From: JAGNLA01 sp964639885
GTDB lineage: Bacteria; Caldisericota; Caldisericia; JAAYUI01
Direction of reading: 5' to 3'
NCBI GenBank assembly: GCA_964639885.1
Contig: CAZXEH010000003.1
Span: forward strand, 1-64,000
Length of the DNA stretch: 64,000 bases
Shown: piece by piece, positions 35,668-44,557 of the stretch
Layout: each line of letters starts with the position of its first letter
How positions within the stretch are numbered: position 1 is the first letter of the stretch
Program-made: the position numbers and the translations under genes
The notes under the pieces: generated by a model
The model's input: only the letters and a program-made list of their open reading frames with translations
The model's database searches: none
What the model was told of the DNA's origin: nothing

Positions 35668-38313
35668 ATGAAGTGCCAATCATGCGGAAGAACATCAAGC
35701 CAAACATACTGCAATGAATGTATTGATCAGGAAGGAAAGCTCAAATCCTTCGAAGAAGTAACAGAGAATCTGACAAGTTATTATGTCGAAACTCAAGGGT
35801 TCGACAGAGAGGTGGCAAAATCAATTGCCATCGGCGTTCTATCTCACCAACCGGCCTGGGAAGCAAAACTGGAGAGGATTGAAAAGGGGAAAGACATGAG
35901 AATGAAAACATTTCTTATTGCAACAGCCGCTGTCTTCACGGTTGTTGGTGCAGGCATTGCCTGGTGGTTTGGAACCAGAACAAAGGCAGATGACACAATA
36001 AGATTCCAGAATTTCAGCAAACTGCCACAGGCGCCTTTTGCAAACATTGTCAAGTCAAAAGTAGATCAGTTCGAAGTTTCAGAGATGATGTGCCCTGCCG
36101 ACCAGAGACTGGTGGAACTTGACGGTGATTACCTGACCATGAAAAGTCTGGAAGGAAGCGTGTATTCTCCAGATTACCAGCTCTACACCTACAACCTGAA
36201 ATCAAACACTGGCTACAAGTTCATTCCTGAATCGCTTGCCACACGAACCCAGCTGATGGGCAAGGGATCGGGACTGGTTTTCCAAAAAGCAAACAGCGGT
36301 GAACTGATAAACTGGTATTACTCTCCCGAAAAAGGGCTTCTTAGTCCTTTGAAAGGCCAGCTCATATGCCAGTATGGAAGAACCGCCCTCGTCTGCCTGA
36401 ATAACAATCTAATTGCGTACGACACTTTGACTGGAACGGTGAAGAAGGAAATCAAAGGCGCTGACGGGTATGGCGCATCGGTTTCCAACAATTTCATCGT
36501 CTATTACGATGAAAAGATCGCCAAATCAGTCATTTCATGGTTCAACGGAAGGCAAATCTTCCTCCCGCATCCGGCAATGATTATGGAAGTCGTTGCAAAC
36601 GATGCGTATGTGGTCATCGCCAGGGCTGGTGAAAAGGAGAAGTCAACCACATGTTTCTATGCCTCGACCGGTGACCAGATTTGGAAAAAGGATTATATGT
36701 CAGGATTGAAGCTCAGCCCGGCAACCTCCGAGCAAGAATCTGTCTTTAGCTGGGAAAGCTCAAAACCAAACCCAAACAAAACTTCTGAACAGCTGGCTTC
36801 AGCCGATTTCATCCTTCTTGGTCAGCCGGACTCTATGAAATCAGTTCCTGTTCCTGAAGGGTATGAAGCAAAAGACATGTTTGTTTTGGGTGTCAGTCAG
36901 AATCTGATTATCTGGGACACTCAGAAGCACAATTCAATCTATTCGGATGGTTCTACAACTCAAGCTGGCTATTTGTCCAAATGCAGTATCTGGGCTTACG
37001 ATATTGCAAGTGATCTGAATCTCCAGCTGGACTCAAATAACTGCGATTCAGTTCTCGTTGATGGGTGGAACGTCGCCTGGGAGAAGTACGAGACCGAAAA
37101 GGATGAACAATACACCAATATCAAGCTCACAAACCTGTTCTTCGAGGACAAGGATGGGGAAAATGGCAAGTTCGACTCTAAAACAAAGATCAATCTGGTT
37201 GAGTTGATGAAAGAGCCGTTGTCCATAAAGGAAATTGCCATTAAAGGTCAACAAACTTCATCAATTAATGACTATTTATACGTATCAGGACAAACAAACT
37301 CAGTTATTCCCATTCAGTTTGGTGGGTTTTCATATGGATTATTCAATGTTGACACAGAAAAAGCTGCGAGGCTTTCAAAAGATGACCCGAATTTACCAAG
37401 TGTTCTCGATGGCAGATCTGTTGAATGGATGTCGGGTTTCGAAAATGACTTTTCACATGGCTATTCAATAAAGTGTTTTTATGACAGCTATGACGCAAAA
37501 CTTAAGAAATTTGCTGAAGCCAGACTGGATGAAACAAAGCCTGACTATGAGTACGATATCCACACTGTGAAAATCATCGATTCGAAGGGGCAGAAAAAAA
37601 CGGTGTTCAATTCAAGGTACGTCATTCATTTTGTCTCTCAACAGAAAACACTTACAAACACGTATCTTGTCATTGCCATTTTCGATGATTCTTCAAGACT
37701 AAGCGAGATTCACGTTTACGATTACAGGAAGGATGCGATCACATACAGTGATCATGGTGGGTACAAGTGTTCGCCAGAAATCGAATTGTGCGGCAAATTC
37801 CTTCTGTATCAGCTTTCGCTGGATGGGTGGAAAACCTTTGATATGGAAAAAGGCAAAATCATGGGCAATGTCGAAGGGTCACGAGATTTGCAGACTGTTT
37901 TTAGAAGGATATCATACAATTCACCGGAAAAAGCTGATGACCCTGTGCTTTTCACGAGAGTCAACGGTGTGTTCATGTCGATAAAAGCTTCTGATTTCCT
38001 GAATAAGAATTATGGAAAAGGAACAAAGGTAAAATCAAAGATAGGCGACAAGGAAGGTTGTGTGCAGATCGATGATCACAGGTACATGATCTCGGAAACC
38101 AAACGTAAGAGCAATATCGAAAATTATGTGTTCTATGGCACATTGACTATGCTTGACGATTCAACCGGAAAGAGAACCTTGATTTCTGACAAATATCTCA
38201 TCGGATCGTTTAAAAACAACGGTGATTTCATCTGCTGGACCATCGACCGTGGACGCAAGGACAGCCAGTACACAAACGTTTGCTTTGCAAAGATCAAACA
38301 GGAGGAAAAATGA
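35668..38313 (+). CDS. Zinc-ribbon, single-helix membrane protein with two propeller modules (paralogue 4 of 5)
   Basis: 881 residues with the same domain order. Its first propeller module is clearly related to that of paralogue 5 (shared 'EMMCPADQ' and 'LDGDYLTMKSLEG'). The second begins near residue 506 ('TKINLVELMKEPLSIKEI'). The C-terminus DSQYTNVCFAKIK carries the family end signature. The junction before it, from 'AAGATCAAATAGGGAGGAAACATGAAGTGCCA', is almost the same as the junction before paralogue 2, a footprint of unit duplication. The stop overlaps the next start by 4 bp. Confidence 0.8.
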   Translation: MKCQSCGRTSSQTYCNECIDQEGKLKSFEEVTENLTSYYVETQGFDREVAKSIAIGVLSHQPAWEAKLERIEKGKDMRMKTFLIATAAVFTVVGAGIAWWFGTRTKADDTIRFQNFSKLPQAPFANIVKSKVDQFEVSEMMCPADQRLVELDGDYLTMKSLEGSVYSPDYQLYTYNLKSNTGYKFIPESLATRTQLMGKGSGLVFQKANSGELINWYYSPEKGLLSPLKGQLICQYGRTALVCLNNNLIAYDTLTGTVKKEIKGADGYGASVSNNFIVYYDEKIAKSVISWFNGRQIFLPHPAMIMEVVANDAYVVIARAGEKEKSTTCFYASTGDQIWKKDYMSGLKLSPATSEQESVFSWESSKPNPNKTSEQLASADFILLGQPDSMKSVPVPEGYEAKDMFVLGVSQNLIIWDTQKHNSIYSDGSTTQAGYLSKCSIWAYDIASDLNLQLDSNNCDSVLVDGWNVAWEKYETEKDEQYTNIKLTNLFFEDKDGENGKFDSKTKINLVELMKEPLSIKEIAIKGQQTSSINDYLYVSGQTNSVIPIQFGGFSYGLFNVDTEKAARLSKDDPNLPSVLDGRSVEWMSGFENDFSHGYSIKCFYDSYDAKLKKFAEARLDETKPDYEYDIHTVKIIDSKGQKKTVFNSRYVIHFVSQQKTLTNTYLVIAIFDDSSRLSEIHVYDYRKDAITYSDHGGYKCSPEIELCGKFLLYQLSLDGWKTFDMEKGKIMGNVEGSRDLQTVFRRISYNSPEKADDPVLFTRVNGVFMSIKASDFLNKNYGKGTKVKSKIGDKEGCVQIDDHRYMISETKRKSNIENYVFYGTLTMLDDSTGKRTLISDKYLIGSFKNNGDFICWTIDRGRKDSQYTNVCFAKIKQEEK

Positions 38314-39920
38314 AGTGCCAGTCGTGTGGAAGGACTTCCAGCCAGACATATTGTGACGATTGCATTGATGGGGATGGTAACCTGAAATCATTCGACGAGG
38401 TTGTTGACAACCTGACGCAGTACTTTGTTGAGACCCAGGGGTTTGACCCTTCGGTTGCCAGATCTGCAGCAATAGGCGTGTTGTCCAGGCAGCCGGCGTG
38501 GGAGAAGAAACTCACAAAAGAAGCCAGAAAACACGAAGTCGGTACTAGGATTTTCCTCTTCATCACGGCCGTCGTTTTCACTGTCGTTGGTGCGGGTGCA
38601 GCTTACTGGTTCGGATTCAGAAACAGGAATGAGTCGCTTGGGAAAGTTGACGACACAATACGGTTTCTGAACTTCAGCAGTCAGCCTCAGCAGCCTTTCG
38701 ACCACATTGTCAAAACAAAGGTTGACAAGTTCGACGTTTTTGAAATGATGTGCCCTGCCGATCAAAAAATTGTGGAGCTCGACGGCGATTACCTGACCAT
38801 GAAAAGTCTGGAAGGAAGAGAATCATCACCCGACTTCCAGCTATACACGTTCAACATGCAATCGGAAACCGGCTACAGGTTCGATCCCCAGTCTCTGGAG
38901 ACAAGAACACAACATGTGGACAAGGGCACAGGGATGATCTTCGAGAAGGCTGTTGGCGGCAAAAAGGTCATCTGGCACTTCAACCCTTACAAGGGTGTGC
39001 TTGAACCGGTTCAGGGATACATACTCTGGCAGTCGAGCAAGCTGTATGCAATTGTGCATGATGCGTTCGAAATGAAGATCATCAACAAGAAGACAGGCGA
39101 ACCAGCTTTTGTATGCGAGGATTCAGGTTTGCAATCAGCTGTTAGCAACAACTTTCTGATGTACGGAGATGCCAAGGTTCCTGGCATCACTTTGAGGGGA
39201 TTCAATGGAAAAACATTGAATTTCCCATTGCCAAAAAATTTCTCCATATTTGAGAGGTTCGCATGCAATGACAGATATGCGGTCAGCGCAATACCGGTAG
39301 ATGATTCCAAGCCGCCAGACAAAGCTGATTTTAAAGAAACACCCATTGATGTCTACGACTTTGAAACGGGAAAGAAAACCCATCTGTTCATGGGCAGCTC
39401 GTTTGACACTTCTGTTGTGATGAGTTCCGGCAATTCACCCAATGATACGGTTGTTTGCTGGACCGAACCAAGGCTCAAGGAAGGCTCGACGAAAGAAAAA
39501 CCACAGTATACGGAAGTCAGGACAGAGGGGATGACCTGGGGCAGCAGTGAATGGAGAGCTCTAGGTCTGAATTTTGTCAGAATGAGCGACCCGACAAAAA
39601 TCATTAAAATGCCTGTCCCCAAAGGATGTGAAGAAAAATCAATCTTCCCGATTGCAGCAACTCCAAACTACATCATCTGGGACACCTACAGGCATGGCTG
39701 GAGAAGCTATTCCGATAACGGCTGGGTTAGAGGGACTGTGGCAAAATGGGGTGTCTGGGTTTACGACATCAGGCGCAATATCAACATCCACCTTGATGAC
39801 AGCGGTTGTGACGGTGTGTTCGTTGACGGCAACGTGGTTGCGTGGGAGAAGTACAGGGGAGTGGACAACGATCAGTTCTACAACATCAAGTATGCCCAGC
39901 TTGAAAAGACTGAAGAATAG
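38310..39920 (+). CDS. Zinc-ribbon, single-helix membrane protein with one propeller module (paralogue 5 of 5)
   Basis: 536 residues: zinc ribbon (MKCQSCGRTSSQTYCDDC), helical linker, membrane helix near 78-100 and only one propeller module. That module ends in DNDQFYNIKYAQLEK, the position of the internal module end in paralogues 1-4. So it is the single-module form rather than a truncated gene: the stop is followed by a clean terminator. ATG 38310 is set by GGAGG and by the ATGA overlap with paralogue 4; an upstream in-frame ATG at 38280 lies inside paralogue 4. Confidence 0.8.
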   Translation: MKCQSCGRTSSQTYCDDCIDGDGNLKSFDEVVDNLTQYFVETQGFDPSVARSAAIGVLSRQPAWEKKLTKEARKHEVGTRIFLFITAVVFTVVGAGAAYWFGFRNRNESLGKVDDTIRFLNFSSQPQQPFDHIVKTKVDKFDVFEMMCPADQKIVELDGDYLTMKSLEGRESSPDFQLYTFNMQSETGYRFDPQSLETRTQHVDKGTGMIFEKAVGGKKVIWHFNPYKGVLEPVQGYILWQSSKLYAIVHDAFEMKIINKKTGEPAFVCEDSGLQSAVSNNFLMYGDAKVPGITLRGFNGKTLNFPLPKNFSIFERFACNDRYAVSAIPVDDSKPPDKADFKETPIDVYDFETGKKTHLFMGSSFDTSVVMSSGNSPNDTVVCWTEPRLKEGSTKEKPQYTEVRTEGMTWGSSEWRALGLNFVRMSDPTKIIKMPVPKGCEEKSIFPIAATPNYIIWDTYRHGWRSYSDNGWVRGTVAKWGVWVYDIRRNINIHLDDSGCDGVFVDGNVVAWEKYRGVDNDQFYNIKYAQLEKTEE

Positions 39921-39944
39921 TACGCAACCAATTTCTCATGTCAA

Positions 39945-39972
39945 GCCTGCAGTCTTCCCTGCAGGCTTTTTT
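39945..39972 (+). terminator. Intrinsic terminator ending the TetR/paralogue operon
   Basis: GCCTGCAG (39945-39952), loop TCTTCC, CTGCAGGC (39959-39966), then six T. A perfect 8-bp stem 24 bp after the paralogue 5 stop. Confidence 0.92.
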
Positions 39973-39975
39973 GTT

Positions 39976-40003
39976 TTGACAAAACGCTGGTTTGTCGGAT
40001 AAT
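39976..40003 (+). promoter_or_regulatory. Promoter of the YLD-motif propeller gene
   Basis: TTGACA (39976-39981), 16-bp spacer, GATAAT (39998-40003), directly after the terminator. It makes the gene at 40051 a separate transcription unit with a leader of about 40 nt. Confidence 0.7.
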
Positions 40004-40050
40004 AAACCGTGGAAGCAAAAGCGTGTCAAACATTTTTAGAAGGTGAGACA

Positions 40051-41574
40051 ATGGCAGACAAGGAAAAGGACAGGCTGGACGAATATCTTGAAAAGGACTC
40101 GAAGATATTGGACAAATCGTATCTGGACACCCAGAAGGATTCCGGTTATCTGGACAAGGCGCATGAGGAACAATCGTCTGGATCGGGCTATCTTGACAGG
40201 ATGTATGGCACCGATTCTGAAAGGCATGAAAGTTATCTCGACAGACTCAATGATCCCGAGACCGAAGCCAGCAAAAGCTATCTTGAAACCATAACTTTCG
40301 ATTATCTCAACCAGGACACGGCCATAAAAGACATAAAGATTGATTACGGCTACTTCACAAAGGATAAACAACCCGAAAAGCCAGTCGAAAAACCTGCGGA
40401 ACAACCCGTTGAAGAATCGGTTGAGCAAGAGGATTTCATTGATGAGGATATCCCTGAAGAACCGGTCGAAACACCACAGCCACCGGCAATAGATGAATCT
40501 AAGATCATCAATCATGTGCCCCAGCTCCCGAAAACAATCTGGCACCTTGCCGAGGGTGTTCAGTCAATTCACAGCAGCATCAAATCGTTTTCACAGTGGC
40601 AACCGGAATCTTTCAGGGGTACAGGCAAACTAAGGAAAGTATGGAGTACCACTTTTGAAAGCGATCCAGGCCAGGTCTGGCCGATAATAACCATGAACAA
40701 CTGGTTTGTTGGACCATACGCAAAAATCGACCCGGCAACAGGCATGACAAAATATCTGAAGAAACCGCTCATCCCTGAAATTACTGATGGCTACAAGATT
40801 TTTGGGGCGATGAAGTTTGACGATATGTGGTGGAGAGTGGCTCTGGATATGGATTCATCGTCATTCGCCGGCAAATTCAACCCGGCAGCCAAACCAAGGG
40901 GGAGCTTCAAAAATATCGGCAGAAACCTGCTTTATCTGGATGCAAGAACTGACGAGATGCCATCGGTTGCACGACTGAACCCTGAAGACTGCTCGGTTTT
41001 GTGGAAACTCGAATCGTCAGGCTCGATGGGTATCGTAAACGCAAACATCGCCTTCGAAAGCCTATGGATCATCCAACAAGGGGCAAGGAATGCCGTATTG
41101 ACCCAGATTGATCCGCTAAAGGGAGTGGCAACGGATTTTGGTATCGAGGCCAGAAATCCCTGTGATTGCTTCGATCTCTGGGGAAAATTCTTCGTCACTA
41201 CAAGCAATGGGCTGCTTCTTGAATATTCACTTGCCCAAAAGGGGATAACCCGTGAGATGTCGATTGGCAATGACAGCTGGACAACAACCGTCCTGCACAC
41301 CTTTGAGGACAGGGTTTACCTCAAGAGCACCAACGGCAAGCAGAACGAATTCTATTCAATCGACCCGCTCTCCGGTGACAGCAGGGAGCTGAAGGTCATG
41401 CCAAGAAAAGATGGTAGCTACTTCTATCCCGACGGAAGGTATTTCAGGAAGATGAACCTGAAGACCAACGAAACCATCTGGTTTATTGATGACCAATACA
41501 TAACATCGGTGCTGCTTGAGGATGAGCGTGGAGTGCTTACAAAGAGTGGACTGACCGTAACCCTTTGGGCTTAA
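40051..41574 (+). CDS. Soluble propeller-like protein with N-terminal YLD motif repeats
   Basis: 507 residues, no signal peptide or membrane helix. Residues 1-90 are charged and carry seven '(S/G/D/E)YL(D/E/N)' motifs, with Tyr at 12, 24, 33, 47, 62, 77 and 85. A Pro/Glu/Val-rich linker follows (about 105-150). The rest is strand-rich with propeller-like 'L.W.(L/F)' segments (VLWKLESSGSMG, NETIWFIDDQY). AAGGTGAG precedes the ATG at 40051; an in-frame ATG at 40009 lies near the promoter and is less likely. The repeated tyrosine motifs look like docking or phosphorylation sites, which is inference. It shares its stop-codon bases with the convergent gene. Confidence 0.7.
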   Translation: MADKEKDRLDEYLEKDSKILDKSYLDTQKDSGYLDKAHEEQSSGSGYLDRMYGTDSERHESYLDRLNDPETEASKSYLETITFDYLNQDTAIKDIKIDYGYFTKDKQPEKPVEKPAEQPVEESVEQEDFIDEDIPEEPVETPQPPAIDESKIINHVPQLPKTIWHLAEGVQSIHSSIKSFSQWQPESFRGTGKLRKVWSTTFESDPGQVWPIITMNNWFVGPYAKIDPATGMTKYLKKPLIPEITDGYKIFGAMKFDDMWWRVALDMDSSSFAGKFNPAAKPRGSFKNIGRNLLYLDARTDEMPSVARLNPEDCSVLWKLESSGSMGIVNANIAFESLWIIQQGARNAVLTQIDPLKGVATDFGIEARNPCDCFDLWGKFFVTTSNGLLLEYSLAQKGITREMSIGNDSWTTTVLHTFEDRVYLKSTNGKQNEFYSIDPLSGDSRELKVMPRKDGSYFYPDGRYFRKMNLKTNETIWFIDDQYITSVLLEDERGVLTKSGLTVTLWA

Positions 41575-43652
41575 GGCAGCCAGGTGATCGTTATCTTTTT
41601 AGCAGCACCGTCCCAGTCAGTCTTTGCACCCAACGCCTGAGCAAAGAACCTGATTGGAACACACAATGAGCCTTCAAGGTTTTTGGCCGGCACGCTGAGC
41701 GTCTCGGTTCTTTCGGTGTCGCCTTCGATGATTTTTACAACCGGATTGTTTTCGGTTATGAAAATCCTGAGGTTTTTTGACAGGAAGACCATTGTCACAG
41801 TTTTGGTCTTGGCATCCCACACAACCTCGGCTCTGAAGCTCTCAGCAACAAACCTGAACGGAACAAGCGTTGTGCCTTTGATAACCTGTGGCGCAACCTT
41901 GAGTTCAACGATTTTGCCGTCAACTATTGCCAACTTGTTGCCAACAACCATCTCAACAACGATGGGGGTTTTTGGCTGAGGCACATCAATTGATACCGGA
42001 ATCTCCACAATTTTTTCCAGTCCCGTGGATTCAAGCCTTATCACTCCGCTGTGAGCGCCTGGTGTGAGTCCGGCAGCATCGATTATTACTGTGAATTCGC
42101 CTTCATTTGTCAAAGATTCAGGAGAGATAACAATCCAGGATTGGTCTGATGTCGCTTTTGTGACCATCGACCCTTCGCCGGCGTTTTTGATCGTTATCTT
42201 CTGAGGTTTTGACCAATTGTTTCCAAGCTCAAATTTATCTGGAGTGAATGTGAGTGATGGTGGTTTCACCGGCACCGAGAAATTTACGCCAACTTTGGCT
42301 GAACCGGCATCGGTTGAGATGTCGACCGTACTTTTGTAGGCTTGTCCTGGAACTACTTTTGCCGGATCGATCGAGCACTTTATTTTTGCTGGTGTGGTCT
42401 CGAATTTTTCTGGTTCGACTGTCAGATATTCGCACTGGGATTTGACTTCGCCCTTGATTGTCCCATCGCCGGAGTTGCCAATTGTGAACTCGAAGGTTTT
42501 TATTGAATCACGCTCAATTTTGCCGAGGTTGAAACCGAGAGGCTCAACGGTGAGTTTTGGCGGTTTTGGTTCCGGAGGTGTCGGTGGGTCAGGAGTGGGC
42601 GGTGTTGGAGGGTTTGGTGGCGGTTCTGTTCCGGCTTTTACCGAAAACTGGGTGAAGATTGGAGAATTATTGAATTTGCCGTCAATTTTTGGTCCATCCT
42701 TGCCGTCTGTCAAACCGCAATAATAGGCCAATCCTTTGTTCAATTTTGATTTTGGTGTTACCGTGATTGTCTGGTCTTTGACAAAGACATTGGCGTCAAT
42801 TGTGTTTTGCTCCTGATCGATGAATACTATCTTCCCAGCGTCTTTTACCTTGTCTTTCATTGTGAATGTTATTGTCTCGGGTGGGTTGTCAACAATTGAC
42901 CCCGGAGCTGGCTGGATTGATACAACGGCTGGCGAATTGTAGCGCCATGTTCCGTTCTGGTAGATGTTATGATCTGTGAAGGATTCGACGAGGAATGAAG
43001 CGTATACATTTTTGGGATCGGATGACCCTAGCGGGTAGGTGTAGTTGAACTCATATGTTGAAAGCTCGCTGAATTTTGCCTTTGTGCCTGTAGGATCGGG
43101 TGCTGCAAGTCTCATCGTCCAATAAGCCCTCTCACCACTCTTCGAGGATTCGTTCTCTCCGATCATGAAAGTGTAATAGAAGTCTGTATTTGGCACATAT
43201 TTCCAGGTGGCAACCGTTGCCGTCAGTTTCAGGCTTCCTCCGTCAACCTCACCGGCAAGCCTGACCTGGAACGGCGTGAAGAAGCTCAACTGTTCGTTGA
43301 TTCTTTTCCGGTATTCCTGCGCACACTTTGTGTCGCCGCCGATATAGTATGTCTGGCCGTTGAAAATGGCTGTTGGAGTTGCAATGCTGCCGTATGCTTT
43401 CATTCTGGCGTTTGCACTTGAATTTGAGAAAACATCCTTGTAGTGAAGCGCATAAATGGCAAGATCGCTGGGGTCGTACTCATTTTGAATCTGGGCAAGT
43501 GCTTTTTCTGCATAAGGGCAATATCCACACCATGTTGCAGTCTCAAGCTCGACTAGGCAGTTTTTCTTAAAAGGCCACAATTGGCTGGTTCCCTTTGCAA
43601 CGATGGGCAGAGCCAGCGATAAAATCAATGCCAGACAAACAAGTTTTCTCAT
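41571..43652 (-). CDS. Secreted thioredoxin-like / BACON-like / stalk-domain protein
   Basis: 693 residues with a signal peptide. Residues about 25-140 look like a thioredoxin-fold domain with ETATWCGYCPYAEKAL (CxxC) and a later 'YGSIATPTAIFNG' cis-Pro region. A beta domain follows, then a Pro-rich linker (about 340-365). Two Ig-like BACON-type repeats come next (LGFNLGKIERDS and FTPDKFELGNNWS). The C-terminus has a stalk domain with VPFRFVAESFRAEVVWD and VPIRFFAQALGAKTDWDG. A role in surface thiol chemistry or adhesion is inferred. No Shine-Dalgarno is obvious; TATTTT on the minus strand lies 6 nt before the ATG. Confidence 0.78.
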   Translation of the reverse strand: MRKLVCLALILSLALPIVAKGTSQLWPFKKNCLVELETATWCGYCPYAEKALAQIQNEYDPSDLAIYALHYKDVFSNSSANARMKAYGSIATPTAIFNGQTYYIGGDTKCAQEYRKRINEQLSFFTPFQVRLAGEVDGGSLKLTATVATWKYVPNTDFYYTFMIGENESSKSGERAYWTMRLAAPDPTGTKAKFSELSTYEFNYTYPLGSSDPKNVYASFLVESFTDHNIYQNGTWRYNSPAVVSIQPAPGSIVDNPPETITFTMKDKVKDAGKIVFIDQEQNTIDANVFVKDQTITVTPKSKLNKGLAYYCGLTDGKDGPKIDGKFNNSPIFTQFSVKAGTEPPPNPPTPPTPDPPTPPEPKPPKLTVEPLGFNLGKIERDSIKTFEFTIGNSGDGTIKGEVKSQCEYLTVEPEKFETTPAKIKCSIDPAKVVPGQAYKSTVDISTDAGSAKVGVNFSVPVKPPSLTFTPDKFELGNNWSKPQKITIKNAGEGSMVTKATSDQSWIVISPESLTNEGEFTVIIDAAGLTPGAHSGVIRLESTGLEKIVEIPVSIDVPQPKTPIVVEMVVGNKLAIVDGKIVELKVAPQVIKGTTLVPFRFVAESFRAEVVWDAKTKTVTMVFLSKNLRIFITENNPVVKIIEGDTERTETLSVPAKNLEGSLCVPIRFFAQALGAKTDWDGAAKKITITWLP

Positions 43653-43696
43653 TTGTCAAAAATACTACCACAGGCTTGGAAAAGTTTCAATGATCC

Positions 43697-43723
43697 TTGA
43701 AATTTCGAGCTTTTCAGGATAAT
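43697..43723 (+). promoter_or_regulatory. Candidate promoter of the lipoprotein-ogt pair
   Basis: TTGAAA (43697-43702), 15-bp spacer, GATAAT (43718-43723). TTGGAGG is the ribosome binding site before the ATG at 43745. The spacer is slightly short. Confidence 0.4.
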
Positions 43724-43744
43724 CTTGGAACATTTGGAGGCGCT

Positions 43745-44557
43745 ATGAAAAAGACTGCTCTGATTTTGACAGCCACCGTCCTCCTGCTTGCCGGATGCGG
43801 CGGCGGGGATGTAAAAAACTACAATGGACTCTACAAGCACGGAACCGTTGCAAAATACAACATATTTGTAAACGATGTCTACACGGGTCAGGCAACCTAC
43901 ACATTCACACACGAACAATACAAGAATGGCAAGGATTGCATAAAGATAGTCCGCAATTCCGAAAGCAGGAACAAGATCGCTGATGTTGCCGATGACATCG
44001 TTACATCAGTTTCAGAAGTGTGGTTCGACATCAACGACTACACACCCTACTACCAGAAGTTTCGCACCGACTGGTCGGGCAAAACTGCCGGCTGGCAGGA
44101 AACCGAGTGTGAGTACGGCGACAAGATTGTGAAGTGGATAAACAAGACACCGGCAGGGTCGCAGTCGAAGGACATCAAGTTCTACGAGACATATTACGAT
44201 GAAGACGAAATGGCATGGCTCATTCCCCTTCTAGGCTACAAAGAGGACAAGAAGGTTTACTTCACAGCATTTGCCAACAGATCAGGACAACCTGTTCAGG
44301 GACTCATCTGGATGGGAAGCAGGAAAAATGTAGTTTCATCCAATGTCTCCTACGACTCTTTCGCTGCCTCTGCCAGGCTCAACGAGATACCACAGAAAGT
44401 ATGGTTTGACATCAACACTGGAAGGCTTGTGAAATACATGCAGGATGCAGGTTTCATGGGCTATCCGGTCAATCCGAAAAATGTGCCGGAGGATTACACT
44501 CCACCAACAACAACTTATGTAGAAAGCCTTGATTCATGGACGGAACCCCAGAACTGA
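43745..44557 (+). CDS. Lipoprotein of unknown function
   Basis: 270 residues. Lipobox LLLAGC after a short signal. The mature protein is beta-rich ('GTVAKYNIFVNDVYTGQATYTF', 'EVWFDINDYTPYYQKF', 'KVWFDINTGRLVKYM'), a pattern like DUF3108 proteins, though I cannot confirm that family. TTGGAGG precedes the ATG; an in-frame start at 43697 lies in the promoter region. Its end overlaps the start of ogt by 22 bp, so the two are probably co-transcribed, without an evident functional link. Confidence 0.65.
   Translation: MKKTALILTATVLLLAGCGGGDVKNYNGLYKHGTVAKYNIFVNDVYTGQATYTFTHEQYKNGKDCIKIVRNSESRNKIADVADDIVTSVSEVWFDINDYTPYYQKFRTDWSGKTAGWQETECEYGDKIVKWINKTPAGSQSKDIKFYETYYDEDEMAWLIPLLGYKEDKKVYFTAFANRSGQPVQGLIWMGSRKNVVSSNVSYDSFAASARLNEIPQKVWFDINTGRLVKYMQDAGFMGYPVNPKNVPEDYTPPTTTYVESLDSWTEPQN

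Noticed and set aside
27455..39920. Polymorphic toxin locus (constant head, variable tail)
   Set aside because: No toxin domain, no small immunity genes between the paralogues, and the variable part is a long propeller-like ectodomain.
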